A stretch of DNA of 64,000 bases from Robertmurraya sp047302285 (GTDB taxonomy: Bacteria; Bacillota; Bacilli; Bacillales; Cytobacillaceae), in assembly GCF_047302285.1 (NCBI RefSeq), contig NZ_CP154845.1, forward strand, positions 3,658,001 to 3,722,000, read 5' to 3'. The notes beneath the pieces are model-generated. The model had not been told where the DNA came from. It saw nothing but the letters and a program-made list of their open reading frames with translations, and made no database searches. This document shows positions 34,939-44,266 of the stretch, piece by piece (position 1 is the stretch's first letter; every line of letters starts with the position of its first letter). Position numbers and translations under genes: made by a program.

Positions 34939-36994
34939 CTAAAGCCCCTCCTACACTAATAATTAGTTCTCCAGTATTCGTTACCTCACAAAGGTCATCT
35001 TCATAAATAACGGTTGTGGACGCATACTCTTGGACTAAAGCTGGACCCGTAAATTTATACCCAACTGGAAGGGTGTCTCGATAATATACCGGACAATTAA
35101 CGGCTTCTTCCATGTCATTAAAATAAACTGGACGGTATTTAGGAATCGGTTCTCCGCTGATGTTTTTCAAATCTGGAAATTTTGGTTTTGTCCGTTTTCC
35201 AGTTATCGTTAATCGAATATTGACAATCTCAACGGATTCTTCCGGTGCTTTGTGTCCAAATCGCTTATCATGAATGTCATCAAAGGCTGTACGAATCGCC
35301 AAAATATCTGCATGAATAATGTCACTTTTACTTACTGGTACAGGCAGAGTAAATTCTTGCCCAACATATCGGGTATCTAAAAAAACTTGATATTCAATCT
35401 CGTTTGTCGCTATAGATTCGCTATTCACTAACTCTTCCGCTTCACTTATCATTTCGTTGTAAATTTGTAAAAGCTCTTTAAAATTCACATTTGCTAATTG
35501 ACTAAAATGTGTTCTTACAAAGTCATGCTTTTGATCTGTTAATAGCATGCCAATAGCAGAAAAATGAGCTGGGAAGCGTGGAATGATAACTTTTGGAATA
35601 TGAAGTTCTTTTGCTATCGCAACCGCACTTAGTGGTCCTGCACCGCCAGAAGCAACTAGTACAAAGTCCCTTGGATCATTTCCTCTTTCAACAGAAACTT
35701 CACGAACTGCTAGCGACATATTTGCAACCGCAATTTGGAAGATAGCATGCGCTGCTTTCAACCCACTTAAATGAAGAGGTTTTGCAACTTTTTCGTTCAT
35801 TCCTTTTTCGGCTGCTTCCTTATCTAACACCATATCTCCACCTAAGAAGTCCTCTGCCCCAATTCTGCCTAAAATTACATTGGCATCCGTGAATGTAGGC
35901 TCAGTTCCACCTTTTCCGTAACTAATGGGAGCTGGGTCTGAGCCTGCACTCTGTGGTCCTACCTTTAAAGCACCTACCTCATCCAACCAGGCAATACTTC
36001 CACCACCTGTACCGACTTCAACCACATCCACCACTGGAATCATCACGGGCTGACCGCTTGCGTATCCGCCAATATAATACATCTCTGACATAATTGGTTG
36101 ACTCTCTTGAATCAGACTTGCTTTGGCAGTTGTTCCACCCATATCGAAAGCGATTACATTTTTATACCCAAGGGCTCTTCCTACCTCAGCCGAAGCGATA
36201 ATGCCCCCTACTGGTCCTGACTCCATCATATTCACCGGCTTTGCAGAAGCAGTTGGCGGAGACATGATTCCACCATTTGATTGCATAATCGATAAACTAC
36301 CATTGAAGCCAAGTTCACTAATCTTTCCTTCCAATCTATTAATATAGTTACTCACTTTTGGTCCTACATAAGAATTTAATACAGTTGTTGAAGTTCGTTC
36401 ATATTCTCTATACTCACGGAGAATTTCGTGTGATAACGAAACATAGCAATTTGGTAGATTTTCTCTAATCAAATCTCCAACCAACTTTTCATGAGCAGGG
36501 TTTGCATATGAATGTAAAAAGCAAACCGCAACAGCATCAATATTGTGTTCCTTCAATCCATCACAAAGCGCTTCTATTTCTTGCCTATCTATTGGACTTA
36601 GTTCAGAACCATTAGCCAGCATTCTTCCTGAAACTTCAAACGTTAATTCCCTTGAAACAAGTGGTTTTGGTCGTTGAAAGAAAAAATTATACGCTTCAGG
36701 ACGATTTCCTCGACCTAAACGATAGACATCTCTAGTTCCTTTAGTCGTGATGAGTGCGGTTCGAGCACCCGTTTGTTCGATAATGGTATTAATGGCAATC
36801 GTCGTACCATGAACGACATTATTTGTATCTCTAAGTTCCACACCACTCTTTTGTGTACAGTTAATAATCCCTTGAACTAAATCATCATAGGTTGTCGGCC
36901 TCTTTGCATGATATAATTCGCCCGTATCTTGATCAAAGGCGATTAAATCAGTAAAAGTTCCTCCTATATCTACTCCTAAATAAATACTCATCAT
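34931..36994 (-). CDS. hyuA: Hydantoinase A/oxoprolinase ATP-dependent subunit
   Basis: 687 residues with the actin-like ATPase pattern: LGVDIGGTFTDLIAFDQ (phosphate 1), VHGTTIAINTIIE, FDMGGTTAKASLI (phosphate 2) and VASGGAGPLSAVAIA. N-terminal and central domains plus the conserved C-terminal region (NIRLTITGKRTKP). It activates the substrate with ATP for HyuB. ATG 36994 (or ATG 36991, better spaced from GAGGTAA). First gene of the long leftward operon, transcribed divergently from LysR at 37157. Confidence 0.88.
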   Translation of the reverse strand: MMSIYLGVDIGGTFTDLIAFDQDTGELYHAKRPTTYDDLVQGIINCTQKSGVELRDTNNVVHGTTIAINTIIEQTGARTALITTKGTRDVYRLGRGNRPEAYNFFFQRPKPLVSRELTFEVSGRMLANGSELSPIDRQEIEALCDGLKEHNIDAVAVCFLHSYANPAHEKLVGDLIRENLPNCYVSLSHEILREYREYERTSTTVLNSYVGPKVSNYINRLEGKISELGFNGSLSIMQSNGGIMSPPTASAKPVNMMESGPVGGIIASAEVGRALGYKNVIAFDMGGTTAKASLIQESQPIMSEMYYIGGYASGQPVMIPVVDVVEVGTGGGSIAWLDEVGALKVGPQSAGSDPAPISYGKGGTEPTFTDANVILGRIGAEDFLGGDMVLDKEAAEKGMNEKVAKPLHLSGLKAAHAIFQIAVANMSLAVREVSVERGNDPRDFVLVASGGAGPLSAVAIAKELHIPKVIIPRFPAHFSAIGMLLTDQKHDFVRTHFSQLANVNFKELLQIYNEMISEAEELVNSESIATNEIEYQVFLDTRYVGQEFTLPVPVSKSDIIHADILAIRTAFDDIHDKRFGHKAPEESVEIVNIRLTITGKRTKPKFPDLKNISGEPIPKYRPVYFNDMEEAVNCPVYYRDTLPVGYKFTGPALVQEYASTTVIYEDDLCEVTNTGELIISVGGALDE

Positions 36995-37119
36995 TTACCT
37001 CCTCAACAGTGAAATAGAATCTCCGAAAAATAGTTAGATTTTTAAAAATATTTAAATATTTAAAAACATTGTAGCTAATGTATAATAGTGATAACAATAT
37101 GCTTTTTATCTATGTACCC

Positions 37120-37135
37120 ATAGGTAATAACCTAT
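37120..37135. promoter_or_regulatory. LysR-type palindrome between hyuA and lysR
   Basis: Perfect palindrome ATAGGT-AATA-ACCTAT in the 162-base divergent region, 21 bases upstream of the LysR start and 125 upstream of hyuA. This resembles LTTR operators (inverted ATAG/CTAT arms). Likely controls both directions. Confidence 0.55.
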
Positions 37136-37156
37136 AGGTTAAGAAAAGGTGATAAC

Positions 37157-38053
37157 ATGTTTGAGTCAACAATCCACAGACTTCGAATTTTTAAAAGTGT
37201 TGTAGATGCTGGCAGCTTTAGTTCCGCTTCTAGAAAGCTAAACATTACACAACCCTCAGTTAGTGCACATATCCAAGCACTGGAACAGGAACTAGGAAAA
37301 GAACTTTTTATTAGAATACCTGGAAAAAAAGCGACTTTATCTAAAGCTGGTGAAATCCTCTATACATACGCACTAGATATTACTTCCCTCACAAATCAGT
37401 TCGAATCAAATCTTCAAAAGCTTAAGGGAAAAGATCAAAAGGTTTCTCTAGCTGTTCAAAGAAATATTGCCAACAACTTAATTCCGCAACATTTAGCATC
37501 TTTTTCTCGGACTCATCCCAATTTCGAAATCATTATGTATACACAAACCCAAGATACCGTCATCAATCATGTACTCGAAGGAAAGGCGGCTCTTGGACTA
37601 ATCATGACGTTAGGGAAAGTGAAAGAATTATATTGTGAAATCTTAACCTATGAACCTTTAGAATTAGTCGTTGGATCCTCACATGAATTATCTAAGAAAA
37701 AAAGCATCAACCCTAATGAACTTGAAAAATATGCTTTCGTCGGTGCGATTAAAACTTCCAACCACGCCCGCATGATTGATTTAGCATTAAATAGAATTGG
37801 AATTAAACAACACAATATAGATATTCAAGTCGAAGATTCAAAAACATTAATTGAAGTTGTGAAGCAGGGAATTGGTATTGCTACAATACCAAGATTTAGT
37901 GTGCAAAACGAATTAGAAAAAGGTGAACTCATCAGCCTTCCTGTAAACTCAGAACAAGCCATGATTGAAATTAGGTTAATCTATAATCCTAAATTTAATT
38001 TGAGTGATGAGGCTAGGCTGTTTATGGTTTATTTGCGGGGGGTGTTGAAGTAA
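37157..38053 (+). CDS. LysR-family transcriptional regulator of the hyu cluster
   Basis: 298 residues. N-terminal winged helix: HRLRIFKSVVDAGSFSSASR, KLNITQPSVSAHIQALEQEL. C-terminal effector-binding domain follows (SLAVQRNIANNLIPQHLA, LGLIMTLGKV, VVKQGIGIATIP). GGTGAT is the ribosome binding region; a palindrome lies just upstream. Divergent from hyuA, so it most likely activates the hyu/importer operon in response to the imported substrate. Confidence 0.88.
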   Translation: MFESTIHRLRIFKSVVDAGSFSSASRKLNITQPSVSAHIQALEQELGKELFIRIPGKKATLSKAGEILYTYALDITSLTNQFESNLQKLKGKDQKVSLAVQRNIANNLIPQHLASFSRTHPNFEIIMYTQTQDTVINHVLEGKAALGLIMTLGKVKELYCEILTYEPLELVVGSSHELSKKKSINPNELEKYAFVGAIKTSNHARMIDLALNRIGIKQHNIDIQVEDSKTLIEVVKQGIGIATIPRFSVQNELEKGELISLPVNSEQAMIEIRLIYNPKFNLSDEARLFMVYLRGVLK

Positions 38054-38122
38054 GTAGGGGTTATATTTTGTGGGACCACGAGGATATATAGAAAGCAGAG
38101 TCCTCAAGGAAACTAGAAATAA

Positions 38123-38146
38123 AGAGCATCCCAACAGAGATGCTCT
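38123..38146 (-). terminator. Terminator of the acetate-transporter gene
   Basis: AGAGCATC/GATGCTCT stem with 8-base loop; T tract only on the minus strand, about 55 bases after the stop at 38202. Confidence 0.7.
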
Positions 38147-38201
38147 AAAATACAAATTATATAAATGTTCTATTCTTCTGCTGATGGAGATGTAATGGGG
38201 T

Positions 38202-38864
38202 TTACCCAATTTTGAAATGTTTTTCAGTTCTCTTTTCTTTTGCACCTTGATTTGTAAATACGCCAAATGGTTTACCTACTGGTAAAGCAACTTGCCCAAA
38301 ATGTGTATTTAACACAGCTGCAGCAGAACCATAAAAAGATAGTAAAGCAATGAGCAATTCAGAGATTGCTGCGAGCATATGTGAAAATTCATACATAATA
38401 TTAAATGAGCTTAGGGACAATCCAATAAATAATAAATCAATTAGTACAAAAATAAAAAACAGTACTTTATTGGTTTCCATTGCACCGACTGTCATAAATA
38501 AGCTAAAGATTAAATAACCGACGAACGCGACACCAAGCTGTTTCGAATCCGCGTTAGCAAGGACCTGTTCACCTAAAGCACCCATTTGAATCAACCAAGT
38601 TGTTCCGACACCAAACCAAAATAATCCAAATGCTCCAAATGCCGTAGTTCCAAAGACATTATTCTTTTTTGAATCTAGGAAACTTGCAATTAATTGTGCT
38701 AGACCTCCTAAAAAGAAAGCCCATGGTAGGATTAGAGCAGTGCCTTCTGTCAGTCCTAATTTTTGTGATGATGCTACAAGCGTAACGATTGCTAAACCAA
38801 ACAGCCCAAGTGCAGATGGATCAGCTGTAACGATTTTTACTGAGGTATGATTTTGATTATTCAA
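38202..38864 (-). CDS. Acetate uptake transporter family protein (GPR1/FUN34/YaaH)
   Basis: 220 residues, six membrane segments. The family signature region is present in variant form: ADPSALGLFGLAIVTLVAS at the N-terminus. YaaH-type proteins take up acetate or other short monocarboxylates with protons or act as channels. Placed between the hyu island and the ETF island, it may feed or drain small acids from these pathways. TTG 38864 with GGAGGAATT upstream. C-terminus is a short basic tail. Confidence 0.8.
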   Translation of the reverse strand: MNNQNHTSVKIVTADPSALGLFGLAIVTLVASSQKLGLTEGTALILPWAFFLGGLAQLIASFLDSKKNNVFGTTAFGAFGLFWFGVGTTWLIQMGALGEQVLANADSKQLGVAFVGYLIFSLFMTVGAMETNKVLFFIFVLIDLLFIGLSLSSFNIMYEFSHMLAAISELLIALLSFYGSAAAVLNTHFGQVALPVGKPFGVFTNQGAKEKRTEKHFKIG

Positions 38865-39052
38865 TGCTGTCTAATTCCTCCTTAGAAATATACCTTCCTA
38901 AAGATACAGAATATCGTACGTTTTGTCTATACTAAAAAATTTACTAGTTTAGTTCCATTACATTAACCTTTCACTATCTTACATAGATAACCGTATCCTA
39001 TAAGTCACCACCCGGTGGCGCAGGCTCCTCCAAAATATCAACGAATTTATCA

Positions 39053-39157
39053 TTACATCATTTGTACATTATTAAATTGTATGCCAACGTTTCTAGCTTT
39101 CCATTGATATCCTTCACCTACAGGTAGTAAGTTTTGATAATTTCTATATCTACTCAC
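39053..39157 (-). CDS. Possible 34-residue peptide upstream of the acetate transporter
   Basis: GTG at 39157 is preceded by GAGGAGGAGC at good spacing and opens a 34-codon frame, VSRYRNYQNLLPVGEGYQWK and then ARNVGIQFNNVQMM, ending at 39053. Composition is soluble and protein-like (Tyr, Asn, Gln, Trp), with no signal peptide or membrane segment. It may be a small protein or a leader peptide for the gene at 38864, 188 bases on. I do not recognise it; conservation would decide. Confidence 0.35.
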   Translation of the reverse strand: MSRYRNYQNLLPVGEGYQWKARNVGIQFNNVQMM

Positions 39158-39197
39158 ATAAGCTCCTCCTCGCGGATAAAAAATATCCTTTTATTTA

Positions 39198-39295
39198 TGA
39201 ATTAATTTTGTATTTTGTTTGGAATACAATCACAGGCTCATCAATCGGAAATCGAATCAATAACCCCAAAAAATTTTATGTGAAAGTCTTGGGCT
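39198..39295 (-). pseudogene. 5' end remnant of a second cation:proton antiporter gene
   Basis: Minus-strand codons from TTG 39260 read LIRFPIDEPVIVFQ, nearly identical to the start of the intact antiporter at 18658 (INLPIDEPVIIFALA), and the upstream AAATTTTATGTGNAAGTC matches too. The frame ends at once. A duplicated or recombined copy of this gene once stood here; only the start region remains. Confidence 0.65.
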
Positions 39296-39318
39296 CGTAA
39301 TCTTCTATTGCACTTAGA

Positions 39319-39951
39319 TTAGTTTTTACCGCTAAGCATTTCTAATATTTGAGAAGGTTTATCCACTTTATAGTCTGGTTGTTCATTCACAATTACATCG
39401 ACTGAATCATATCCCCAGCTCACCCATATGATTTTCACACCAGTTTTTTTGCATGCAACTACGTCTCTTTCTTCATCACCAACGTAAATCACTTCTGCAG
39501 GATTTAGATGATGATTTTTGAGAAACTTGTTAATTAACTTATCTTTCCCAAAGATACTACTAGAGCAGTGAACGTCTGTTACATTGGTTATTTGGTTTTT
39601 ATCTAAAAAAGACAAAATGTTATCCTTCGAATTTGAGGATATTATAGCTGTTTTATATCCTTCGACTTCCAATTGGTTCAGCATATCCCTAATTCCATCA
39701 AACAACGAAATTTCACTCATTAACCTCTGTAATTGTTTGTACATTTGAGGAACGATTAATGGCATTTTGTACATAGGAAAGTTTAACAAGTTGCATCTTT
39801 CCTTTATAGAAATTTTTTTCAGAGTATCCAATTCATCCATTTTCACTTCTTTAAAATTATTTTTCTTTGCAAGCTGATTCCAGCTTTTTATAAATACTTC
39901 TTGTGAATCCGCTAATGTTCCATCAAAATCAAAAATGACATATTTAATCAT
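39319..39951 (-). CDS. HAD-superfamily hydrolase (phosphoglycolate-phosphatase-like)
   Basis: 210 residues. HAD motifs: IFDFDGTLADS (I), AIISSNSK (II), Lys in the KDK region, and VIYVGDEERDVVACKK (IV). A helical cap lies between motif I and II (HAD subclass IA). Such enzymes dephosphorylate small phosphate esters. Lone gene, ATG 39951 after AAGGGAGA. Substrate not predictable. Confidence 0.85.
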   Translation of the reverse strand: MIKYVIFDFDGTLADSQEVFIKSWNQLAKKNNFKEVKMDELDTLKKISIKERCNLLNFPMYKMPLIVPQMYKQLQRLMSEISLFDGIRDMLNQLEVEGYKTAIISSNSKDNILSFLDKNQITNVTDVHCSSSIFGKDKLINKFLKNHHLNPAEVIYVGDEERDVVACKKTGVKIIWVSWGYDSVDVIVNEQPDYKVDKPSQILEMLSGKN

Positions 39952-40057
39952 AGTAATCTCCCTTATAATCTACCTAACTCAATTTAAATAACGAGTATGA
40001 CCCTGTCCTACCCCCAATTGTAACACTCTCGGCACACTTTTCTCCAACATACAAAAA

Positions 40058-40076
40058 GACAGGTTTTTCACCTGTC
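40058..40076 (-). terminator. Terminator of the LysR gene
   Basis: GACAGGT-TTTTC-ACCTGTC stem-loop with five T residues on the minus strand, 48 bases after the gene ending at 40124. Confidence 0.75.
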
Positions 40077-40123
40077 CAGTTTTACGATAATGTTAGATTT
40101 CAGTTTAGTATGATTTTCACCCT

Positions 40124-41008
40124 TTATCCAAAGCGTTCCTCAATCAAGTTTATAAATAAATTCATCGTTTTATTGATTTTCGTATTCTTTCTTACGACAA
40201 AACCCACTTCCCAAACAGCAGTAGGAACATTAATTGGGAGGCTGGTAATTTCACTGTATGATTTTATATCCGTTAAACTGCCAATAAAGATGAATATCCC
40301 TTTATTGAGAGTGACAAATTCGTAAGCAAGATTTAAATCATGGCTTAGTTTACTAAAAATACGGGGGCTAATCCCTTCTTTTGTAAAATGATCCATGACG
40401 ACTTCTGGTAAACGAAAGGTATCATCTATTAGTATCAACTTTTCATTGTTAAGATCGGTAAAGGTAATACTCTCTTTCTTAGAAATAGGATGCTCTTTAT
40501 TTACAATTGCCACAATTTGATGCTTCATTAAAGGGTAGTAGGAAAAATTTATATCATTTCTTGGATTAGCTGTCAGTGCCATATCAAGTGTGCCATCTAA
40601 CACATTTGCTTCACACACTTTATCACTGTATTCAAAAATGTCGATATCGATCCCCATATGGTCCTTCCCAAGCTCTAAAATATCTTTTCCTCTTATTATC
40701 CTTAATGTACCAGGTGAAAAACCTACTTTGAGCTTTCTTTGCTCACTTTCCACTTTGCGATGGACATCGTCTGTAAATTGATCAAAATGCTTAATTAGCT
40801 CCTCAGCCTTTAAATAAAGATATTCACCGAAATCCGTTAGAGTCACTCCTCGTGAATTACGATAAAACAACTCAGTTCCCATTTCCTTTTCAATATTATG
40901 AATCGTCCTACTAAGTGCCTGCTGGGTGATATAAAGTTCTTTGCCAGCCTTCGTTAAATTTTTTGTTTCACATACTTTCAAAAAACACTTTAATTCAGTA
41001 ATATCCAT
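40124..41008 (-). CDS. LysR-family transcriptional regulator
   Basis: About 294 residues from ATG 41008 (GAGGTGATG upstream; a longer frame to 41080 lacks a site). Winged helix: DITELKCFLKVCETKNLTKA, then GKELYITQQALSRTIHNIEK. Effector domain C-terminal (LKVGFSPGTLRII, DGTLDMALTANPR). Lies in the same direction after Fe-ADH, separated by a strong palindrome (41030-41060). Likely regulates the OYE/Fe-ADH unit; inference. Confidence 0.85.
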   Translation of the reverse strand: MDITELKCFLKVCETKNLTKAGKELYITQQALSRTIHNIEKEMGTELFYRNSRGVTLTDFGEYLYLKAEELIKHFDQFTDDVHRKVESEQRKLKVGFSPGTLRIIRGKDILELGKDHMGIDIDIFEYSDKVCEANVLDGTLDMALTANPRNDINFSYYPLMKHQIVAIVNKEHPISKKESITFTDLNNEKLILIDDTFRLPEVVMDHFTKEGISPRIFSKLSHDLNLAYEFVTLNKGIFIFIGSLTDIKSYSEITSLPINVPTAVWEVGFVVRKNTKINKTMNLFINLIEERFG

Positions 41009-41029
41009 TGGCATCACCTCAAACAAGTT

Positions 41030-41060
41030 AAGAGCTTGTATCTTAAGTATACAAGCTCTT
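41030..41060. terminator. 12-base perfect inverted repeat, terminator or LysR operator
   Basis: AAGAGCTTGTAT-N7-ATACAAGCTCTT lies between the Fe-ADH stop (41105) and LysR start (41008). On the minus strand the following tract is only moderately T-rich. Confidence 0.5.
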
Positions 41061-41104
41061 AATAAGGAATACCGGTGCAACTAATGAACATTAAGCAACA
41101 TTAT

Positions 41105-42250
41105 TTATGGATAGTTCTCATATATAGCCTCAAGTATGTCAGCTACCTCAACTTGCGACAGTTCCTTTGGTATAAATTGATAACAAACATCTTCCATTAC
41201 CATAGGGGACAAATTCAACAGTTCTTTCTTTGCTATTCCTAGTTCCTTAATAGAAGGAATATGAATAGTTCTAATCAGCTTTCGTATTGCAGTTGCCACT
41301 AATTCCCCAATCTCTTCAGCACTTTCTTCTCCAGTAAATGAAACACCCATTGCATCTCCTATAAGCTTTACTTTTTCAGGGGTATCGATTGCCGCATATT
41401 TCATTACTTCCGGCAATGCAAGGGCACAAATAACACCATGCGCTTTGTGGAAAGTGGCACCGACAGCATGGGCAACCGCATGACCAAGATGTACTAAGGC
41501 ATCATTGAAGGCCATTCCCGCAAAATTACTTGCCAATAAAAGCTTTTCACGTGCTTCTATATTTTTTCCATCCGAAACTGCAATCGGAAGGTAACTCGTT
41601 ACATTTCTAATCGCCTCTAAGGCTAAAAGCTCTGACTTAGGATTCGGGAATTTTGTTGTAATCGCTTCTGCTGCATGGGCAAATGCATCCATACCCGTAT
41701 ATGCGGTTACATGTGGTGGCACGTCAACTGTCACCTCTGGATCTAAAATACCTAATGTAGCTGGGCAAAGAACAGCACTTTTTACTTGTTTAGCTGTATC
41801 GGTAACGACTCCCATAATTGTACTTTCACTTCCAGTGCCGGCAGTCGTTGGGATCACAATGACCGGGACTCCTGGGTTGTAGACGGGATTACCGAGATAC
41901 TGATTGACGGGAAGTGGATTATTAACTAATACATTAATCGCCTTCGCGGCATCCATCACGCTTCCGCCGCCTAATGCCACGATTCCATCAATATTTTCAG
42001 CCTTTGCTAGTTCTCCACCTTCATTGATTATATAATCTGGTGGATCTGGGACAATTTTATCAAAAGGAACAATTTCTATTCCTGCCTCTACTAAACTATT
42101 AGAACAGTTCCGATACGCATCTAATTTAGAAATCGTCTCATCTGAAACAAGCATGACTTTCTTGCATCCTAGATTTGTCACTTCTTCTCCCGTTTGGTTA
42201 ATTGCTCCAATCCCAAAAATAATTGGACATAATTGTGCGTATTTTACCAT
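41105..42250 (-). CDS. Iron-containing alcohol dehydrogenase
   Basis: 381 residues. NAD-binding GGGSVMDAAKAINVL, IPTTAGTGSE, and the metal-binding helix region (DALVHLGHAVAHAVGATFHK, AHGVICALALP) with the His ligands. Oxidises or reduces an alcohol/aldehyde pair; distinct from the maleylacetate reductase at 23 kb by having TTAGTGSE. It starts 24 bases after the OYE gene and is probably co-transcribed with it. Confidence 0.88.
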   Translation of the reverse strand: MVKYAQLCPIIFGIGAINQTGEEVTNLGCKKVMLVSDETISKLDAYRNCSNSLVEAGIEIVPFDKIVPDPPDYIINEGGELAKAENIDGIVALGGGSVMDAAKAINVLVNNPLPVNQYLGNPVYNPGVPVIVIPTTAGTGSESTIMGVVTDTAKQVKSAVLCPATLGILDPEVTVDVPPHVTAYTGMDAFAHAAEAITTKFPNPKSELLALEAIRNVTSYLPIAVSDGKNIEAREKLLLASNFAGMAFNDALVHLGHAVAHAVGATFHKAHGVICALALPEVMKYAAIDTPEKVKLIGDAMGVSFTGEESAEEIGELVATAIRKLIRTIHIPSIKELGIAKKELLNLSPMVMEDVCYQFIPKELSQVEVADILEAIYENYP

Positions 42251-42274
42251 CTAGCTCACTCCTTCTTTTCGTTC

Positions 42275-44242
42275 TTAAAGTGCATATGCATTCAGATAAC
42301 CTGTTTCCATCGCGTCTCTTATTCTTCCTGGTTTTGCAGCGTCTCCTAGTACCCTAACATTGTCAAAGTTCGATTGAATCTCCTCTACTAATTCTGTATT
42401 TGGTCTTGTTCCGAGTGAGAGAATAACATAATCAAACATAAATTCTTTCGTATCTCCTGTATCAAGCTCCTCAAAACTTGCCTTCCCATGATCAATTGCC
42501 AATAATTTATGCTTTGGATACATCGGAACACCCAATGGTCCAAGATGAGTCATGACATCAATCAAGCTTTGGAAATAGAGTCCTGGTCCTATTGTTTCCT
42601 CCATTTCAAAGAGGCTGACGTCATTACCTTTTTCGGCTAATAAATGAGCCACTTCGATACCAGTCATTCCTGAACCGATAACCCCAACTTTTTTATTTTT
42701 CAGGTTTATTTTTCCACTTAATATATCGATAGGTGTCAACACTTCTTCTCCATCTACACCTGGAATGGAACGGGGCATAACAGGTGTAGAGCCTTGGGCA
42801 ACAAATACGGCATATGGATTCAATGCTTTAAGGTCATCTAGTGTTAGAGCTGTATTGAGTCTTACTTCAATTTCAAACTTTTCTACCTGGGCTTTCAAAT
42901 AATCGATGAGCCAATTGATTTTTTCCTTATTTGGTGGCTTGCTAGCATACTCTAACTGTCCGCCAAGTCGATTACTTTTTTCAAAGACAACTGGTTTAAA
43001 TTTTCGTTCTGCTAAGATTCTTGCTGCCTCTAGCCCTGCTGGACCCGCTCCTATTACCGCCACGACTCTTCCTTCGCCATCTTCTCGGAAGTCGCCATAC
43101 TCAAGCTCTCTTCCAGCCTCAATGTTAATTCCGCATTGGCAAGGAATCGGAGAAAGGTCTGCCCCCATCAATGTTTCCATACAGTGGAGACAAGAAATAC
43201 ATTTTCTTATTTCGTTTATCCGTCCCTCTTTTGCTTTGTTAGACCATTCCGCATCAGCAAAGTGCTGTCTTGCCGACCCAACGAAATCAAGTTTTCCTTC
43301 GGCAATAATTTGATCGGCATACTCAGGGTCCCTAATTACAGCCACCCCTATAACTGGAATGCTTACTTCTTTTTTCACGGCTTCTGATAAATGAATTTTC
43401 CAGCCTTGCTCGAATGAAGTAGGTTCCCACGCTGTATTCATCGTTTCGTAAGTTCCTGAGCTCACATCAATCGCATCGACTCCTAATTGCTCAAGTCGCT
43501 TGGCAATTTTCACTCCTTCTGGCAGCTGCAGGCCATCATCAGGAAATCCAACAGTATCAGCAAACTCCTCAACCGATAAACGAACGAGCAATGGAAATTC
43601 TTTTCCACATTCTTCTCTGATTCCTGTCACGATTTCTTCTAAAAAGCGCATTCTATTTTCTAAGCTTCCACCATATTCATCTGTCCTTTTATTTGCACGA
43701 GGACTTAAAAATTCATGAATTAAATACCCATGAGCACCATGTACCTCTACCCCATCAATACCGGCATTTTTCAATCTTACAGCTGCTTTAATAAACTTAT
43801 CTACCATCTCCGAAATTTCTTCTTTTGTCATCTCTTTTGTAGGCTGGTGAACAGTTGGACATTCGATATCACTCGGTGCCATCATCGGTAAATTTCCGTT
43901 TAGAGCACTGATTCCTTGTCTACCAGGATGATAGATTTGCACAACAACCTTGCCATCGTACTGATGAACTTCGTCTGCAAGCAGTCTAAGACCTGGGATA
44001 AAGCGGTCATCTGCGACAGAAATTTGATGAGAATTTCCTCTTCCTCTTTCACCATCTACAAAGGCACATTCCGTAATAACAACACCGACCCCACCTTTGG
44101 CCCTCGCTCCATAAAAAGCAATATCCTTATCAGACACACTCCCGTCGGGATTCGCTAAATAATTCCCCATCGCAGTCATCACAACTCTATTTCTTGTTTC
44201 CATCGTTCCAATTCTTCCTGAAGAAAATAAATGCTTTAACAT
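42275..44242 (-). CDS. Old-Yellow-Enzyme-type NADH:flavin oxidoreductase (FadH/BaiH-like)
   Basis: 655 residues. OYE TIM barrel (about 1-330): GRIGTMETRNRVVMTAM, GVEVHGAHGYLIHEFLSP, then a 4Fe-4S motif CISCLHCMETLMG with PCQC; then an FAD/NAD(P)H Rossmann pair (VVAVIGAGPAGLEAARILAE, KKVGVIGSGMTGIEVA). Like 2,4-dienoyl-CoA reductase it reduces an activated C=C bond with FMN, FAD and Fe-S. ATG 44242 follows GAAGGAGG. The 24-base palindrome with TTGTGA-N6-TCACAA lies right upstream, so Fnr/Crp-type control is likely. Confidence 0.87.
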   Translation of the reverse strand: MLKHLFSSGRIGTMETRNRVVMTAMGNYLANPDGSVSDKDIAFYGARAKGGVGVVITECAFVDGERGRGNSHQISVADDRFIPGLRLLADEVHQYDGKVVVQIYHPGRQGISALNGNLPMMAPSDIECPTVHQPTKEMTKEEISEMVDKFIKAAVRLKNAGIDGVEVHGAHGYLIHEFLSPRANKRTDEYGGSLENRMRFLEEIVTGIREECGKEFPLLVRLSVEEFADTVGFPDDGLQLPEGVKIAKRLEQLGVDAIDVSSGTYETMNTAWEPTSFEQGWKIHLSEAVKKEVSIPVIGVAVIRDPEYADQIIAEGKLDFVGSARQHFADAEWSNKAKEGRINEIRKCISCLHCMETLMGADLSPIPCQCGINIEAGRELEYGDFREDGEGRVVAVIGAGPAGLEAARILAERKFKPVVFEKSNRLGGQLEYASKPPNKEKINWLIDYLKAQVEKFEIEVRLNTALTLDDLKALNPYAVFVAQGSTPVMPRSIPGVDGEEVLTPIDILSGKINLKNKKVGVIGSGMTGIEVAHLLAEKGNDVSLFEMEETIGPGLYFQSLIDVMTHLGPLGVPMYPKHKLLAIDHGKASFEELDTGDTKEFMFDYVILSLGTRPNTELVEEIQSNFDNVRVLGDAAKPGRIRDAMETGYLNAYAL

Positions 44243-44266
44243 ACCAGAATCCTCCTTCGTTATATT

